DNA of 64,000 nt from Closterium sp. NIES-65 (GCA_948144175.1 CANXME010002155.1:1-64000); one strand, 5' to 3'. Counted from the first letter of the stretch, positions 30,781 to 42,315 are shown. Translations and numbers: made by a program. Notes: generated from the letters alone by a model not told the origin.

Positions 30781-30974
30781 CACGACGCAACCGCCGCCAC
30801 TGCCCCAGCCGCGCCGCACCGTCGTGCCCGAGTCGCGCCGCCCTGCTCAAGCCGCGCTGCCCTGACCGAGCCACGCTGCCCTACTGTGCCCCACTTGCAG
30901 CAACTGCTGCTCTTGTTCCTACTGCTCCTACTGTTCCTCCTCCTACTACTACTGCTACTGCTACTGCTGCCCCT

Positions 30975-31434
30975 ATGGCTAGTCCTACCGTTCTCTCTTT
31001 CGATGATGAGGGCCGCTCGATTCAGTTTGATGCTTGGCTCGACGACCTGCACCTGTTCCTACAGATCACTGCTAAGGACGATGTCTGGCTGTATGATCAC
31101 GCGTCCAGAGCCGCTCTATCACCTGCTGAGACTGTTGACAGTACTGCTCGTTCCCAGTGGTAGACTCGTGACGCTCACGCTCGCCTAGCCATTCGCAACC
31201 ACCTACCGTTAGATGAGCGCACGCATTTTGGCCAGCACAAGACTGCTAAGGCACTGTACAAAGCTGTAGTCCCGCGCTACTCCTCATCTGCCTTTGCTAC
31301 AATCCGCCGTCTCTAGCTGACCTACCTTCTCCCCGATCTGGCCGCCTTTCCCACTGTCGCTGACCTCATTACACACCTCCGCACCAGTGACACTCGCTAA
31401 CGAGCCACCCTTCCTGCAGAGTTCCTCACCAAGA
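30975..31434 (+). pseudogene. Copia gag of G, N-terminal part, with stops
   Basis: ATG at 30975 gives MASPTVLSFDDEGRSIQFDA, homologous to MATPSVLAFDAEGRAIDFEV of D/H/M. In-frame stops: TAG at 31161 (QW-stop-TRDAHARLAIRNHLP), one near 31314 and one near 31398. Still legible: YLLPDLAAFPTVADLITHLR. It ends at the H insertion within PAEFLTK. Confidence 0.85.
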
Positions 31435-31551
31435 TGAGAAGAAACGAGAATGATTGACTAACGAATGAAAATGGTACAAATATGCAACCCTAGAAATGTG
31501 TACCCCATATGGGCTACCCCACTATAGCCTACACAACATTATAATTTGACA
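31435..31551 (-). repeat. 3' LTR of H
   Basis: 117 bp, plus sense TGAGAAGAAACG...AATTTGACA. Confidence 0.93.
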
Positions 31552-31570
31552 CACCCCCATAGGCAAAGTG
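31552..31570 (-). other. Polypurine tract of H
   Basis: The minus strand carries GCCTATGGGGGTG directly before the LTR. Confidence 0.85.
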
Positions 31571-31888
31571 GGGGAGAACAAGGGGTCACAAGACCAGTCA
31601 AGCAAAGCAAAGCAAAGCTCAGGGTGGATCACAAAGTCACCACACATTCCGAGCACAAGTTCAAGGCCAGAAGGCCAGTTCACATGCAGAAGCACATATA
31701 TACATAAAAGGCTAAACAAGCAAGAGCACGAGTATATATATGTGACAGTACAAGCAAGTTCAATAAGCGAGTAAGTGAGGCAAGACAGGCACAAGACCAA
31801 GCTGAGTACAGAAGCGCTGATGATCACAAGGCGCAAGTGCCTTAGTGAAGATATCAGCAGTGTTGGCCTCAAAGGCCACGTACGCAAG

Positions 31889-33736
31889 TCACAACTGACC
31901 ACGCTGTTGCAGCTCACGAGCAAGAAAGTAGCGGAGAGCAATGTGCTTCGTTCTGTGCTCCAACCGCTGCTCCCGACACAAGGCCAGCATGGCCTTGTTG
32001 TCTACGTACAGCACTGGAGGAGAACGAGGCGGCTCTCCGAGGTCAGTCAGCAGGTAGGTGAGCCAGCGAAGCTCCTGAGAAGCCTTGGCTCCGGCGTAGA
32101 TCTCAGCCTCACAACTGGAGCTGAAAACAGAAGACGAGCGAGTAGCCCGCCACGAAACAGAGCCGTAACCAAGGCTGAAGGTGTATCCCTGTGACGACCG
32201 CTGTGTAGCCTGGTTGTCAGCCCAAGAAGCGTCTGCGTGCCCAGTGAGGACCACTGGACTCTGCCCTCCAAGCACTAGCCCCATGCCCGACGTACTGCAC
32301 AAGTAGCGCAACACCCTCTTCGCTGCAGCCATGTGCTCTGGTCTGTGTCTCCCAGGAGCAACATAGCGTGCAAGAATGCTAAGAGGGTATGCAAGGTCAG
32401 GTTGTGTGCAGGTCATCAGGTACATGAGGCACCCACAAAGCTCTGGGTACGGGCCACTCAACTCTACGGACTCATCCGAAGGCAGAGCTGAGAGCGAGTG
32501 GCGAGTAGACATAGGAGTGGCCTGAGGCGAGGAGTACGTGAAGTTGAAGCGCTGAAGGACCTGCTGCACCATGTGTGACTGAGTCAGGGTAATGGTGCGC
32601 TGTGCTCTGTCCCGGGTGATTTGCAAGCCAAGGTAGCTGCGCAGTTCACCCAGGTCTGAGCACGTGTGTCTGTTATGCAGCTCGGACTTCACGTGGGCGA
32701 GTCCACCAGTGGCAAAGACCAAGTCGTCGACGTACATGAGGATGTAGAGCGGCGGCAAAGAGGTGTCGGTGCGCAGAAACAGTGACGGGTTGGCAGTAGA
32801 GGGAGCAAACCCAAGAGCCGCAAGCGTAGTCCTCAGTGTGCCGTGCCACTGGCGCGGTGCCTGGCGGAGACCGTAGATTGGCCGTCGGAGGCTCCACTAA
32901 GTGCCAGGAGGAAAAGTCCCAGTGAAGCCAGGTGGACGGCGCAGCTAGATCTCCTCGTGCAGGCTACCCTGCAAGAAAGCCGTGCTGAAGTCAAGGGAGT
33001 GAAGCTCGTAGTCACGCTGAGCGGCTATGTGTAGCAGCACCCGAAGAGTGGTCATCTTCGGGGTGGGAGAGAAGGTATGAAAGTAGTCAACTCCATGCCG
33101 TTGACTGAAGCCACGAGCCACGTACCGCGCCTTGAAGACAGGTGGAGAACCTGGCAGCCGCTTCACCCTGAAGATCCACATGCCACTGACGATGTTCACC
33201 CCAGGAGGGGGAACCACGTCAACGTAGGAGCCTGTGGACTTCCAGGAAGCCATCTCTGCATCCATGGCTGCGCGCCACTGAGAGGAGTAGGGACCCTCTA
33301 CGGCCTCCGCGTAAGAGCGCGGAGTCGGGATGTCAAGTACATCCGGGTCTCCCTCAGGGGCAAGCAGTACGGACACGAGATGAGGTGAAGCAGCAGCTAG
33401 ACACTGGAACTCCTCTTGCCTGTCCTCAAGGACGTCCGTGCCAAGAGCACACTCACCCCCGACGGACGGAAGAGAGACAAATGCAGACTCAGCAACAAGA
33501 CTCGCAGCGTAGTCTAGACGACAGCGAGCAGCAAAGTCGACGAGCTCAGCAACAAGAGCAGACGCAAGAGTGGACTGAAAAGAGGGGTCAGTGACAACAG
33601 TAGCAAGAAGACGCGTGACAGCAGGACTGGCAGCACGAAGAGAGTCCGACTCCGGGTCGGCAAGCGCAGGAAGAGAGGACTCAGGAGGAGAAGGCAAAGG
33701 GGCACCCAGAGGAGCAGTGGACGGACGCAGAGACAT
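31889..33736 (-). pseudogene. Copia RT-RNase H of H with nonsense codons
   Basis: One frame carries the full RT and RNase H: YAEAVEGPYSSQWRAAMDAE, SGMWIFRVKRLPG, KARYVARGFSQRHGVDYF, HSLDFSTAFLQGSLHEEI, then YILMYVDDLVFA with intact YVDD, and RNase H HADASWADNQATQRSSQGY. Stops: TAG 32945-32947 (Trp in C and D), TAG 32897-32899 (Gln in C and D), TGA 31889-31891 (Arg in M). No frameshift is needed between the blocks. The first two stops are identical in M. Confidence 0.9.
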
Positions 33737-33910
33737 CCGGTGCGTGCTAGGGACAGGAGGAGGACGCTGACGCGAACCGCGACCACTAGTGCGAGCAGTA
33801 CAAACAGGCGACGCAGGACGAGACGCAGGCTCACGACGCTCAGCAAGACCTCCAGTAGGACCAGTGTAGGGAGAAGGAGCAGGCAGTGGGGAGGCTGGCG
33901 GTAGCTGTGA

Positions 33911-35086
33911 CTAGGACTGGACAGGCGGCGGACACTCTAAGGGAGGAGGAAGACCAAGAACCTGCAGGAGGAGCGGAACGAAGTACGGCCGAGGCCGCGC
34001 GGCAACTTCAGACACAGCAGGGACAGCACCAGCGCCAACAACACCTCCAGCTGCAGGACCTCCAGCAGTACCAGTCGCACCCGCAGCAGGACCAGATCCA
34101 GCAGCACCTCCAGCTGTAGTACATCCAGCAGGCCCAGCAGCACCCCCAGCAGCACCCGCAGCAGGACCGCCTCCAGGACTGACAGCAGTAGCCTCAGCGC
34201 CAACACCCTCAGCAGCTCCATCTCCAGGCAAACCCGCAGGCCCAGCAGCTCCAGTACTCGCGGCACGAGCATCTCCGGGACCGGCGGCACCAGCACCCGC
34301 AGCAGTCGAAGAAGCTCCAGCAGTACGCCTCCAACGCCGGGTAAACCACTCGCGCAGCTCCTGTGGAGAGAGTGGCTCCCGCCGAGACGAAGCACCCAGA
34401 GAACCTCCAGGCCCAGCACCGCCAGACGCCACACGAGCAGGCCCACCGGCCGCCGGCTCCGCACCCCCAGGCTCAGCAGCTCCAGACGTGGCACCCCCTG
34501 GCTCAGCACCTCCAGACTCAGCACCCCCAGGCGTAGCACCCCCAGGCTCAGCACCCCCAATCTCAGCACCCCCAAGCTCAGCACCCCCAACAGTACCACC
34601 CGAAGGCCCAGCACCCCTAGGCGTAGCACCCACCCGCGCAGCACCCCCAGATTCAGCAACCCCAGGCTCAGCACCCGCAGCAGCACCAGAGTCACCAGTA
34701 ACCTCGACCGGCTCGACTGCGTCTACCTGGGACACACCTGAAGGGGCAGGACCCTGAGGTGGGAGGGGGTCTACCCGGGGGGGCCCTGGTACAAGGAAGT
34801 GCGGTGGCGGGGGGAGGGAAGGAGTGCGGTAGGGGAAGAGGCGGTAGTAGGGGACCGACTCGTCAAACGTGACGTCCTGGGAGGACAAAACACGACGAGA
34901 GGTGGGGTGGTAGATCTGCCACCCTGGCGCGTCAGGGGGGAAGCCAAGGAAGACACAAGGAGCAACACGAGGGGACAGCTTGTCCGCAGACAAGTCGCGG
35001 ACAAACGCTCGAGATCCCCAGACACGGAACGCAGACGCATCGCCTACCTTCCCCGTCCACAGCAAAGCTAGGGAGGTCTTCGGCAT
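33911..35086 (-). pseudogene. Copia integrase C-terminus and linker of H
   Basis: Same frame as the preceding integrase part, after TGA 35141-35143. Begins within VGDASAFRVWGSRAFVRDL and LSPRVAPCVFLGFPPDAP, then HPTSRRVLSSQDVTFDE, a proline-rich stretch and about 150 residues of GGAEPGGATPGGAESGG linker. Ends at TAG 33911-33913, where M has Gln (SQSQL). The linker is low complexity and probably only a spacer. Confidence 0.85.
34470..34690 (-). repeat. 15-bp linker repeats of H
   Basis: About 14 units of CCCCCAGGCTCAGCA type (plus sense), encoding the GGAEP-like linker. Confidence 0.83.
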
Positions 35087-35140
35087 GGAGACCCTGGGGT
35101 GAAGGTTGATCTGATGCGCCGCGTACCGAACCGCAAACGG

Positions 35141-36418
35141 TCACAGAAAATGGGGGGCAGCCGCATGCATCATGGACGTACGAGCGACGTCCATGACCAT
35201 GCCAATGCGGCGCTCAGCAATACCATTTTGCTGTGGAGAGTCCGGAAGCGTAAAGGTCTGGCGGATGCCTCGCGCACGGCAGTAGGCTCGCAGAAGGCCA
35301 GTGGAGAACTCTCCGCCTCGGTCAGAGTGCAGACGCAGAACAGGAAAGTCCGAGCCGAAGCTCCTCCTGAGCTGGAGACAAGCTGCGCGTATCCAGTTGA
35401 TCAACACCTCATTGACATCGCCCTTGCTGCGCAAGGGGAAGACTGTGGTGTAACGCGAGTAGTCGTCAACCACCAGCAGAAAGTAGCGCTCGTGACCCTG
35501 TCCTAGGACGCGGGCCGGGCCCCACACGTCCATGTGAAGCGTCTGCAGTGGGGCCTCTGTCGGAGGAAACTGAGAGGAGTGAGGGGCAGCCTGTAGCCGC
35601 CCCTCGACACAGGGGACGCAGGAAGGACCAGGCCCCGAAGGAAGGGGAGGGAGGGACCGGGGAAGACCAGAGACAAGGACACGGGAAGCCATGCCTCGGA
35701 GACAAGGCAGGGAGGGGTGACCAAGACGGTGGTGCCACAGGAGAGTTTCGTGAGACAGGAGGCGACACGAGCAGGGGGCAGACTCAGGACCAGACCTGGA
35801 CACTGCAGCAAACACTTGACCCGACGCAGCTACCTGGCCTGACGCAGGGAAAGGAGGAGACTCAGTGGTCAGGGTGTAGAGGCTCGACCCCGGCCGACGC
35901 GTAAACGTGGCCAGGTGCCTGCCTGTGCGAGCGTCCGAGTAGTGGGTCACCCGCTGACTCGCAGGAGCAAACTGGTGAACCCCCGCATCCTGTAGGTCAG
36001 CACCACTCACCAAGTTCGTAGAGAACGAGGGGAGGTAAAGACCAGACAAGGTGCCAGAGGGGGCAGCTGGACACGGGAGGACAGTAGAGAAGTGAGAGAG
36101 GACAGGACCCCCAGAGGGGTCTGCCAGGGAGACTTCAACCGGCCGACCAAGCGGCGTGAGTGTGGTGCGGTCTCGAAAGAAGGAGCGAGAAGCCCCTGAG
36201 TCAAGTGTGAAGGTGAGGGAGGCCGAAGCCGGCGCGGTACCTAAGAGCGCGGACTCACCAGCACCTGAGGACGCAGACGCACTGGCACCTAGAGCAACAG
36301 CCGCACTGGCACCTAGAGCAGCAGCCTCACCAGCACCTAGAGCACCAGTCTCAATGCCCGGATCGGGCGGGAAACACCGGTAACAGTCACCCTCGTCACT
36401 AATAGTCACAACATACAT
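35141..36418 (-). CDS. Copia protease-integrase of H (425 codons)
   Basis: Open frame with protease and most of integrase. Starts MYVVTISDEGDCYRCFPPD, Ala/Gly-rich spacer (ALGAGEAAALGASA), then protease LDSGASRSFFRD (intact), LPSFSTNLVSGADLQDAG, pre-integrase LLWHHRLGHPSLPCLRG, HMDVWGPARVLGQ (first Asp), LRLHSDRGGEFSTGL (second Asp), PQQNGIAERRIGM (Glu). All catalytic residues are present, unlike D. It ends at TGA 35141-35143 in AAPHFL-stop-PF, where other copies have Trp. The coding frame continues upstream into Gag without an ATG-defined boundary. Confidence 0.9.
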   Translation of the reverse strand: MYVVTISDEGDCYRCFPPDPGIETGALGAGEAAALGASAAVALGASASASSGAGESALLGTAPASASLTFTLDSGASRSFFRDRTTLTPLGRPVEVSLADPSGGPVLSHFSTVLPCPAAPSGTLSGLYLPSFSTNLVSGADLQDAGVHQFAPASQRVTHYSDARTGRHLATFTRRPGSSLYTLTTESPPFPASGQVAASGQVFAAVSRSGPESAPCSCRLLSHETLLWHHRLGHPSLPCLRGMASRVLVSGLPRSLPPLPSGPGPSCVPCVEGRLQAAPHSSQFPPTEAPLQTLHMDVWGPARVLGQGHERYFLLVVDDYSRYTTVFPLRSKGDVNEVLINWIRAACLQLRRSFGSDFPVLRLHSDRGGEFSTGLLRAYCRARGIRQTFTLPDSPQQNGIAERRIGMVMDVARTSMMHAAAPHFL

Positions 36419-36531
36419 GGCAGCAAGAATAGCATCAAAGTCAAGATCAAAGATAGCTACACCTGCCCTAGACAGCTCTCCCCAGCGGGGGATCTTAGCG
36501 GCCTCCGGGAACTGGTGACGCCAAGCGCCCG

Positions 36532-37750
36532 TCAGGCGGCCAAAGCAGCGCTGGGTGGAGTGGGCACCCCCACACTGCTCACCCGCGCGGTCGGCGGTGC
36601 GAAGGACGTAGGTGCACGGACCAAAACCCCCACCACGCTGACGCGCAGCGTACCACTCACAGAGCTGCTGAGGGGAGGGGATGTCCCGAGAAACTGTTGC
36701 TGCTGGTGCTGGCGCTGACCACCACCGGAGCCGCTCCGCTGCGAAGTGCCACCCCGACCAGCTCCACCTCCTCCACCACCGCCTCCTCCAACTCCGCCAC
36801 CCCCGCCGCCTCTGCTCCCACTGCTACCGCCTCCGCCGCCTCCGCCTCCACTGCTGCCACCGACACCTCCACCCCCGCCACCACCCCCACCGCCACCCCC
36901 ACTCCCTCCGCCGCCTCCACCGCCACCTCCACCACCCCCGCTAGCTCCACCCGCGCCCTTGCCCCCCTTGCCCTTGCCAGAGCGGCGTCTCCCACTAGGG
37001 GCAGACGCCGCACCGACCGGCTCAAGACCAACGACGTCGGCCGTAGCAGCAGAGGCGACAGAGGGCAAAAGGGGGGAAGGGGAACACCCCTCAAAGATGG
37101 GGGTGCGAGGGTCACCACGAGAGGCTCCTACAGCGACTATGCTCTTCTCCGATTCTAGTAGGGCCTTCTCTAGGAGGTCAACAGTGAGAGTGGTGGGACA
37201 GACTGAGAGGAAGTGGTCCCTGACTACACGAAGGGAGTCAGGGAGGCGGGTGACTATATAATAGAGAGTGATGTACATGGGGGGGGGGGGTTCTTATCGC
37301 AAAACTCAGCAGGATGCGCAGCGCGGTAGCGAGTGTCACTAGTGCGGAGGTGCGTAATGAGGTCAGCGATGTGGGAAAGGCAGCAAGGTCAGGGAAGAGG
37401 TACGGTAGCATGAGGCGGCTCAGTGCAGCAGTGGCAGGGGAAGAGTAGCGCGCAACTACAGCGTCGTACAAGGTCTGAGCACTCTTGTACTGACTAAAGT
37501 GTGCGCGCTCAGTGGTAGGCAGGTGGCGACGCACAGCAAGACGTGCACCAGCGTCGCGTGTGGCCCAGTGGGAGCGAACAGTGGCGTCAGCATCAACAGT
37601 AGGGGCAGGAGAGGCGCCAGAGGTAAGGTCAAAGAGAGAGAGACCGTCCGCCCTATCGCACTGTAAAAACAGCTGCAGGTCATCTACCCAGACATCAAAG
37701 TCAATGGCTCGACCCTCAGCGTCAAAAGCGAGGACACTAGGGGTAGTCAT
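36532..37750 (-). pseudogene. Copia gag of H, frameshifted at the poly-C run
   Basis: ATG at 37750 (MTTPSVLAFDAEG). The N-terminal domain runs in one frame to a run of 12 C near 37280, where D has ten; the frame then moves to 37278 (MYITLYYIVTRLPDSLRVV). A long glycine tract (about 36730-36960) follows. After QHQQQQF a second shift leads to the finger frame SPQQLCEWYAARQRGGG with CTYVLRTADRAGEQC. Two shifts make this copy non-coding for full Gag. Confidence 0.87.
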
Positions 37751-37819
37751 GACAACAGTAGACTAGCAGTGCAAACAGTAGGGAAAGGGCAGTGCAGTGA
37801 CAGAGGCGCTGTGCTCACA

Positions 37820-38870
37820 GGACAGGGCGGCCCGGGCGGCTCGGCGGTAGGGCGGCTCGGCAACTAGGCGGCTCGGCGGCTGGGCGGCTCGGCTGCACAG
37901 CGGCTCGGTTGTTGGGCGGCTGGGCGGCTCGGCTGTAGTGCGGCTCGGCTGCAGGGCGGCTCGGTGGCTCTGCTGCTGGGTGGCTCGGCGGCTCTGCTGC
38001 AGGGCGGCTCGGCGGCTCTGCTGCAGGGCGGCTCGGCGGCTCTGCTGCTGGGCGGCTCGGTGGTGCTGCTGCACGGCGGCGCGGCGGTCGGCTGCTCGGC
38101 TCGGTGAGGCGGCTTGGGCGGCTCGGGTGACGGGCGGCGCTGCACCAGTTGACGGAGCCGCAGGTAAGGGCGACGGAGTCGCAGGTGAGGGCGGTGGGGC
38201 CGCAGGTGAGGGCGACAGGGCCGCAAGTGAGGGCGGCGGGGCCGCAGGTGAGAGCGGCGAGGCCGCAGGTGAGGGCGATGGGGCCGCAGTTGAGGGCGGC
38301 GGGGCCACAAGTGAGGGCGGCGGGGCCGCAGGTGAGTGCGACGGGGCCGCAGTTGAGGGCGGCGGGGCCGCAAGTGAGGGCGGCGGGGCCGTAGGTGAGA
38401 GCGGCGGAGCCGCCGGTGAGGGCGGCGGGGCCGCAGTAGAGGGCGGCGGGGCCGCAAGTGAAGGGCGGCGGGGCCGAAAGTGAGAGCGGCGGGGCCGCAG
38501 GTGAGGGCGACGGGGCCGCAAGTGAAGGGCGGCGGGGCCGCAAGTGAGAGCGGCGAGGCCGCAGGTGAGAGCGACGGGGCCGCAGGTAAGGGCGGCGGGT
38601 CCGCAGGTAAGGGCGACATGCCCGCTGGTAGGTGGCAGGGCCGCAGGTGAGGGCGGCGTGAGGGGCCGCGGAGGTCAGCGGCGTGCCGTAAGGGCGGCGC
38701 GCGACGCCGCGAAGGGCGGCGACGGGCCGGTACGGGCGGCGCAAGGGCGGCGACGGGCCGCGTAGGGTGGCGACGGGCCGTGAAGGGCGGCGACGGGCCG
38801 AGCAAGGGCCGCAACGGACCGAGTAAGGGCGGCGCACGGGAGGCCGCTAGGGGCGACGCGACGGGGCCGA
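37820..38870 (-). repeat. Two-module GC-rich leader repeats of H
   Basis: Module 2 next to gag (about 37820-38140, GGCGGCTCGGCTGCAGGGC units) and module 1 beyond it (about 38150-38870, GGCGGCGGGGCCGCAGGTGA units). Here the module 1 spacers are of the AGGTGAGG/AAGTGAGG type. Three overlapping minus frames stay open for 250-340 codons purely from composition. Confidence 0.87.
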
Positions 38871-38974
38871 AGGAGGCCTAGGAAGGGCGCGACTTGGGCC
38901 TAAGCGAAGCGCGCTCCGGGCAGGAAAAAAAAAAAACTTCGACTTGGTGGGCCCTAAGAACAGTTCCGACGAGG

Positions 38975-38991
38975 GAACCTGCTCGATACCA
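38975..38991 (-). other. Primer-binding site of H
   Basis: The reverse complement TGGTATCGAGCAGGTTC lies next to the LTR and is close to D's. Confidence 0.85.
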
Positions 38992-39108
38992 TGAGAAGAA
39001 ACGAGAATGATTGACTAAGGAATGAAAGTGGTACAAATATGCAACCCTAGAAATGTGTACCCCATATGGGCTACCCCACTATAGCCTACACAACATTATA
39101 ATTTGACA
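38992..39108 (-). repeat. 5' LTR of H
   Basis: 117 bp, two differences from the 3' LTR, followed by CAAGA (39109-39113). Confidence 0.93.
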
Positions 39109-39113
39109 CAAGA

Positions 39114-39692
39114 ATCCCCCCCTCGGTGTACCTCGTTCTCTACCACCTAGTCATCCGTCTTCCTGACTCCCTTCGCGCAGTCAGGGACCACTTTCTCGCC
39201 CTCTGCCCCACTGATCTCACCGTTGACCTGCTCGAGAAGCACCTGCTTGCAGCTGAGGCTAGCATAGTCGCTGTAGGTGCCTCTCGTGGCGACTCCCGCA
39301 CACCCTTCTTTGACGGGTGTTCCCCTCCCCCCCTTCTCGCTTCGGTTGCCTCTGCTACCGTTGTCGACAACCTTGGTGCTGAGGAAGTCGAGGCTGCGTC
39401 TGGTCCTAGTGGGAGGCGCAAGGGCGGCAGGGGCAAGGGGGGCAAGGGTGGTGGTGGTGACAGCGAGGGAGGTGGAGGTGGAGGTGGAGGCTGTGGGGGC
39501 GGTGGTGGTGGTGGCGGTGGTGGGGGTTGTGGCGGGGCTGGGGGGGTCAGTGGCAGCGGTGGGGGTGGTGGCGGCAGTGGTGGTGGAGGAGGCCGGGGTG
39601 GAGGCGGTGGTGGTGGCGGCAGTGGGCGTGGTGGCGGCGGCTGGGGTGGTGGTCGGGGTGGACCGGCGCAGCGTGGAGGTTCGGGTGGTGTC
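39114..39692 (+). pseudogene. Copia gag of G, part 2 (glycine tract)
   Basis: Continuation of G's gag after H: VYLVLYHLVIRLPDSLRAV, FLALCPTDLTVDLLEKHLL, GASRGDSRTPFFDGCSPPPL, then a basic RRKGGRGKGGKG patch and a glycine tract of about 75 residues. The reading frame is open here (to 39692 in Gag). It is cut inside the region before the finger by the LTR of Gypsy I. The open frame runs on into that LTR, adding a spurious hydrophobic tail. Confidence 0.87.
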
Positions 39693-40064
39693 TGTGAGAG
39701 TACGACGGCTTATGCTGGCTTTGCTAGCTTGCCTGAACTTTATTATGTTATTACTAGCTTAGCTTTGTTTTATCTTGCATGCTTTTGTTTGATTTCCTAG
39801 GTTCGTTGCCTTTGCTATAGTTATTATAGTTGTAGGCACCGAACTAGGTTGAGTGCACCGAATTCTAGGCTTTTCGGCTGCAACCAAATTGCCTTCTACC
39901 GAACTCGGGAAGGATCTGTTCGGGACGCTTCGCGACCCGCGGAACCTTCACGTAACACCTGGTTACTGGGCCTTGTGTCGAGCCTATATTTATAGCCTCG
40001 TGTTGTACCCCGATGATCATTCAATTCACATTCTCTTTTCTGAGCTCGATGCTAGATCCTAACA
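39693..40064 (+). repeat. 5' LTR of Gypsy I
   Basis: 372 bp, TGTGAGAGTACGACGG...GATCCTAACA. Its first 20 bases recur in altered form at about 45547-45567. Confidence 0.82.
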
Positions 40065-40066
40065 CT

Positions 40067-40080
40067 TGGTAATCAGAGCC
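40067..40080 (+). other. Primer-binding site of Gypsy I
   Basis: TGGTAATCAGAGCC, two bases after the LTR. L carries the same site. Confidence 0.8.
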
Positions 40081-40487
40081 TGTTTGCACGCGAAGTTTTT
40101 CGACTGCCAAAACCTAGCTTTTAAAACCGCAGGGGCAACGACGGAAAGCGCCGATTTCGGGTACATAAACCAGTTCCGCGCTATTATTTAACGTCCCCCT
40201 CGAACCGGTTTTCGAACACTCCTCAGGTCCAGTGGCGAATATTTTTGAATTTCGACTGTGAGATCGATTCGAATCTCAATGGCCCTAGAAATTTTGCTCA
40301 AAACAATTGGAATTTGGAGCGTCGGATCGAATTTTGTCTCAACGGCCAAGATCGGACGCGGATTTCGACTACGGAAGATTTACGCGACCTACAGATTCAG
40401 CGCTTGTTATTTCTACAGTCAATTCGACTCACTGTAAGATGACCACCGTCAATTCTTTTCGTCGCATATCTTCCTATAAATCGCCAA

Positions 40488-40857
40488 ATGGAGGAAAATG
40501 GTGATCATTCAGTACGAAAAATTACGGAGTTACACACCGGCCGGGACCAAACGCGAGTGGCACTCCAGCGAATAGAGGAGCTTCTCGCGAACCAGCCGGT
40601 AACGATAGTGGACGGTACAAAACTTCCCATCCACGGCGAAGCAACACTGCAGCTGCACATAGGGGCACTGAGGTGGAAGCCGACATTGTCGATCACCAAC
40701 ATCAAGGGTTTAAATTTCATCTTGGGGCAAGATTTCCTGAAGTGGTTCAACCCCGAGATCGACTGGGTCAACAGGAAGGCGCGCATCTACAACAACGGGA
40801 AACGAGTGGAGCTGCGTAGCTGGACAGATATAGGGAACATTCCTGAAACGACACTGG
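40488..40857 (+). pseudogene. Gypsy protease C-terminal remnant of I
   Basis: Homologous to the segment of L's Pol between protease and RT: DGTKLPIHGEATLQLHIG, TNIKGLNFILGQDFLKWFNP, WTDIGNIPETT. The catalytic DSGAS seen in L is absent, because sequence upstream (gag and protease start) has been lost. The frame is open and is cut by element J after ...PETTL. It resumes at 42548 with a repeated 47-bp stretch. Confidence 0.82.
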
Positions 40858-41078
40858 TGTTGAAATGTATTTGTATACTTTCATATAAATGCCTACAGTA
40901 GCCTAGTGTAGTTATCTTAGTTTCCTGCTAGGTGGTGTACCATTTGCCTTTCTTCATTCTTGCCTATTTGTACCCTTGAACCTATAGTGAAACCTCATTC
41001 TCTCGATACTTTTCACTCTACTCAACTTACTCGAACTCAACTAGCTATGGCTCCTTTAGCCTAGCTAAGTTTTTGACA
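40858..41078 (+). repeat. 5' LTR of J
   Basis: 221 bp, TGTTGAAATGTA...TTTTTGACA. Contains AACCTATAGTGAAACC and an imperfect hairpin near the 3' end (TAGCTATGGCT / AGCCTAGCTA). Confidence 0.93.
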
Positions 41079-41093
41079 TGGTATCAGAGCACG
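41079..41093 (+). other. Primer-binding site of J (tRNA-iMet)
   Basis: TGGTATCAGAGCACG, a perfect iMet complement over 12 bases. Confidence 0.92.
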
Positions 41094-41159
41094 TAACGCT
41101 CCTGGACTCTTGCTTCCGCTGCTACTAAGTGTTCTGCACGCCCCGTGGTGTGCCCTACT

Positions 41160-41740
41160 CTCGCGGCCCCGCCGCCCTTCTTAAGCGGCCCCGCCGCCCT
41201 ACTGTCGCGGCCTCGCCGCCTCTCTACTGTCGCGGCCCCGCCGCCCTACGTCGCGGTCTCGCCGCCCTTCACTGCGGCCTCGCCGCCCGTGCGCCGACGT
41301 CTGCGAAGCCGCCGCCCGTGAGCCGCCGCCCGTGAGCCGCCAGTGGCCCGCCCGTGCACCGACCGCCTGTGCGCCGCCCGTCCGTGAGCCGACGCCACCC
41401 GCGCGCAGCCCGACCGTGAGCCGGCGCCGCCCGTGAGCCGCCCGCCCGTGCGCCACCAGCCTGCCCGTGAGCCGCTGGCGCCGCCCGTGAGCCGCCCGCC
41501 CGTGCGCCACCAGCCTGCCCGTGAGCCGCTGGCGCCGCCCGTGCGCCGCCCGTCCGTGAGCCGCCCGCCCGTGCGCCGCCCGCCCGTGAGCCGCCCGCCC
41601 GTGAGCCGGCGCCACCCGTGGGCCACCTGCCCGTGCGCCGCCCGCCCGTGAGCCGCCGCCTCTGAGCCGCCCGTCCGCGAGCCACCCGCCCGCCCGTGAG
41701 CCGCCCGTCTCCTACGCCTGCGGTCCCGACCCCGTCCCGG
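41160..41740 (+). repeat. GC-rich leader repeats of J
   Basis: First units match module 1 of the Copia leaders (CGCGGCCCCGCCGCCCTACT, about 41160-41290). Then come units of CCGCCCGTGAGCCGCCCGCC with a longer repeated block (AGCCGCTGGCGCCGCCCGTG twice, near 41475 and 41525). Confidence 0.87.
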
Positions 41741-42315
41741 CCATGCCTCGTCACCAGCTACGGCACACCGGGGGCACGTGCACCCCCCCCCCCCTTCTTC
41801 CCGTCACCTGTCGCGGCTCCTTCGGGGGCCGCACGCGGCCCCCTCAGGTCGCCTTGACAGGTGACGGGAGGGGTGACCTGAAAGGGGGGGGCAGTCGTCG
41901 CCCCCTCTGCCGCTTGCTTTGGCGCCCGGGGAGGCCGTGCGTCGCCCCCCCCCCCCCCTCTTCTCCTCCTCCTTTTGTTCCCTCTGCTGCAGCTGCCGCT
42001 GGGGGGGAGGGTGTGGGAGTGTGGGGGAGCCCGGGGAGGGACTGGGGGTGGCGGGTGTGGGGGTGATGGGTGATGTGTGGTCCCCTGGCCCTACGGCCCC
42101 ATCCTCCTCCGTTTGCCCCCCCTCTGCTGCTCCTGCAGCAGTGGGAGGGGGAGGGGGAGGGGGAGGGTGAGGGGATGGTGTCGGTGACCAAGCGTGGGCG
42201 TTTTACACTTCCAGCTACTACTGCTCTTGCTTGTTTCTGTTTCTTCCATTGCACCTTGTACCCCTGCAGACTTTGTGCTACACACGGGTTTTCCACTGTA
42301 GGCATTTAGGGGGTG

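Larger units (their letters stand above)
30187..31434 (+). mobile_element. Copia element G, part 1 (LTR, leader, gag start)
   Basis: Plus-strand Copia element. Its 5' LTR lacks roughly the first 20 bp. After the primer site and a GC-rich leader, gag starts at 30975 and is split at 31434 by H (duplication CAAGA at 31430-31434 and 39109-39113). Gag resumes at 39114 and is cut again by Gypsy I at 39693. The rest, if present, is right of the window. Confidence 0.82.
31435..39108 (-). mobile_element. Copia element H, nested in G's gag
   Basis: Minus-strand element of 7,674 bp with 117-bp LTRs (two differences) and perfect duplication CAAGA. Pol reads in a single frame from 36418 to 31889, broken only by five nonsense codons. 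Gag has frameshifts at the poly-C run and after the glycine tract. The youngest-looking Copia by LTR identity. It shares two nonsense codons with M. Confidence 0.95.

Noticed and set aside
39126..39800. 224-codon frame as a glycine-rich protein with a membrane tail
   Set aside because: It is Gag of G running into the LTR of Gypsy I; the hydrophobic tail is LTR sequence.
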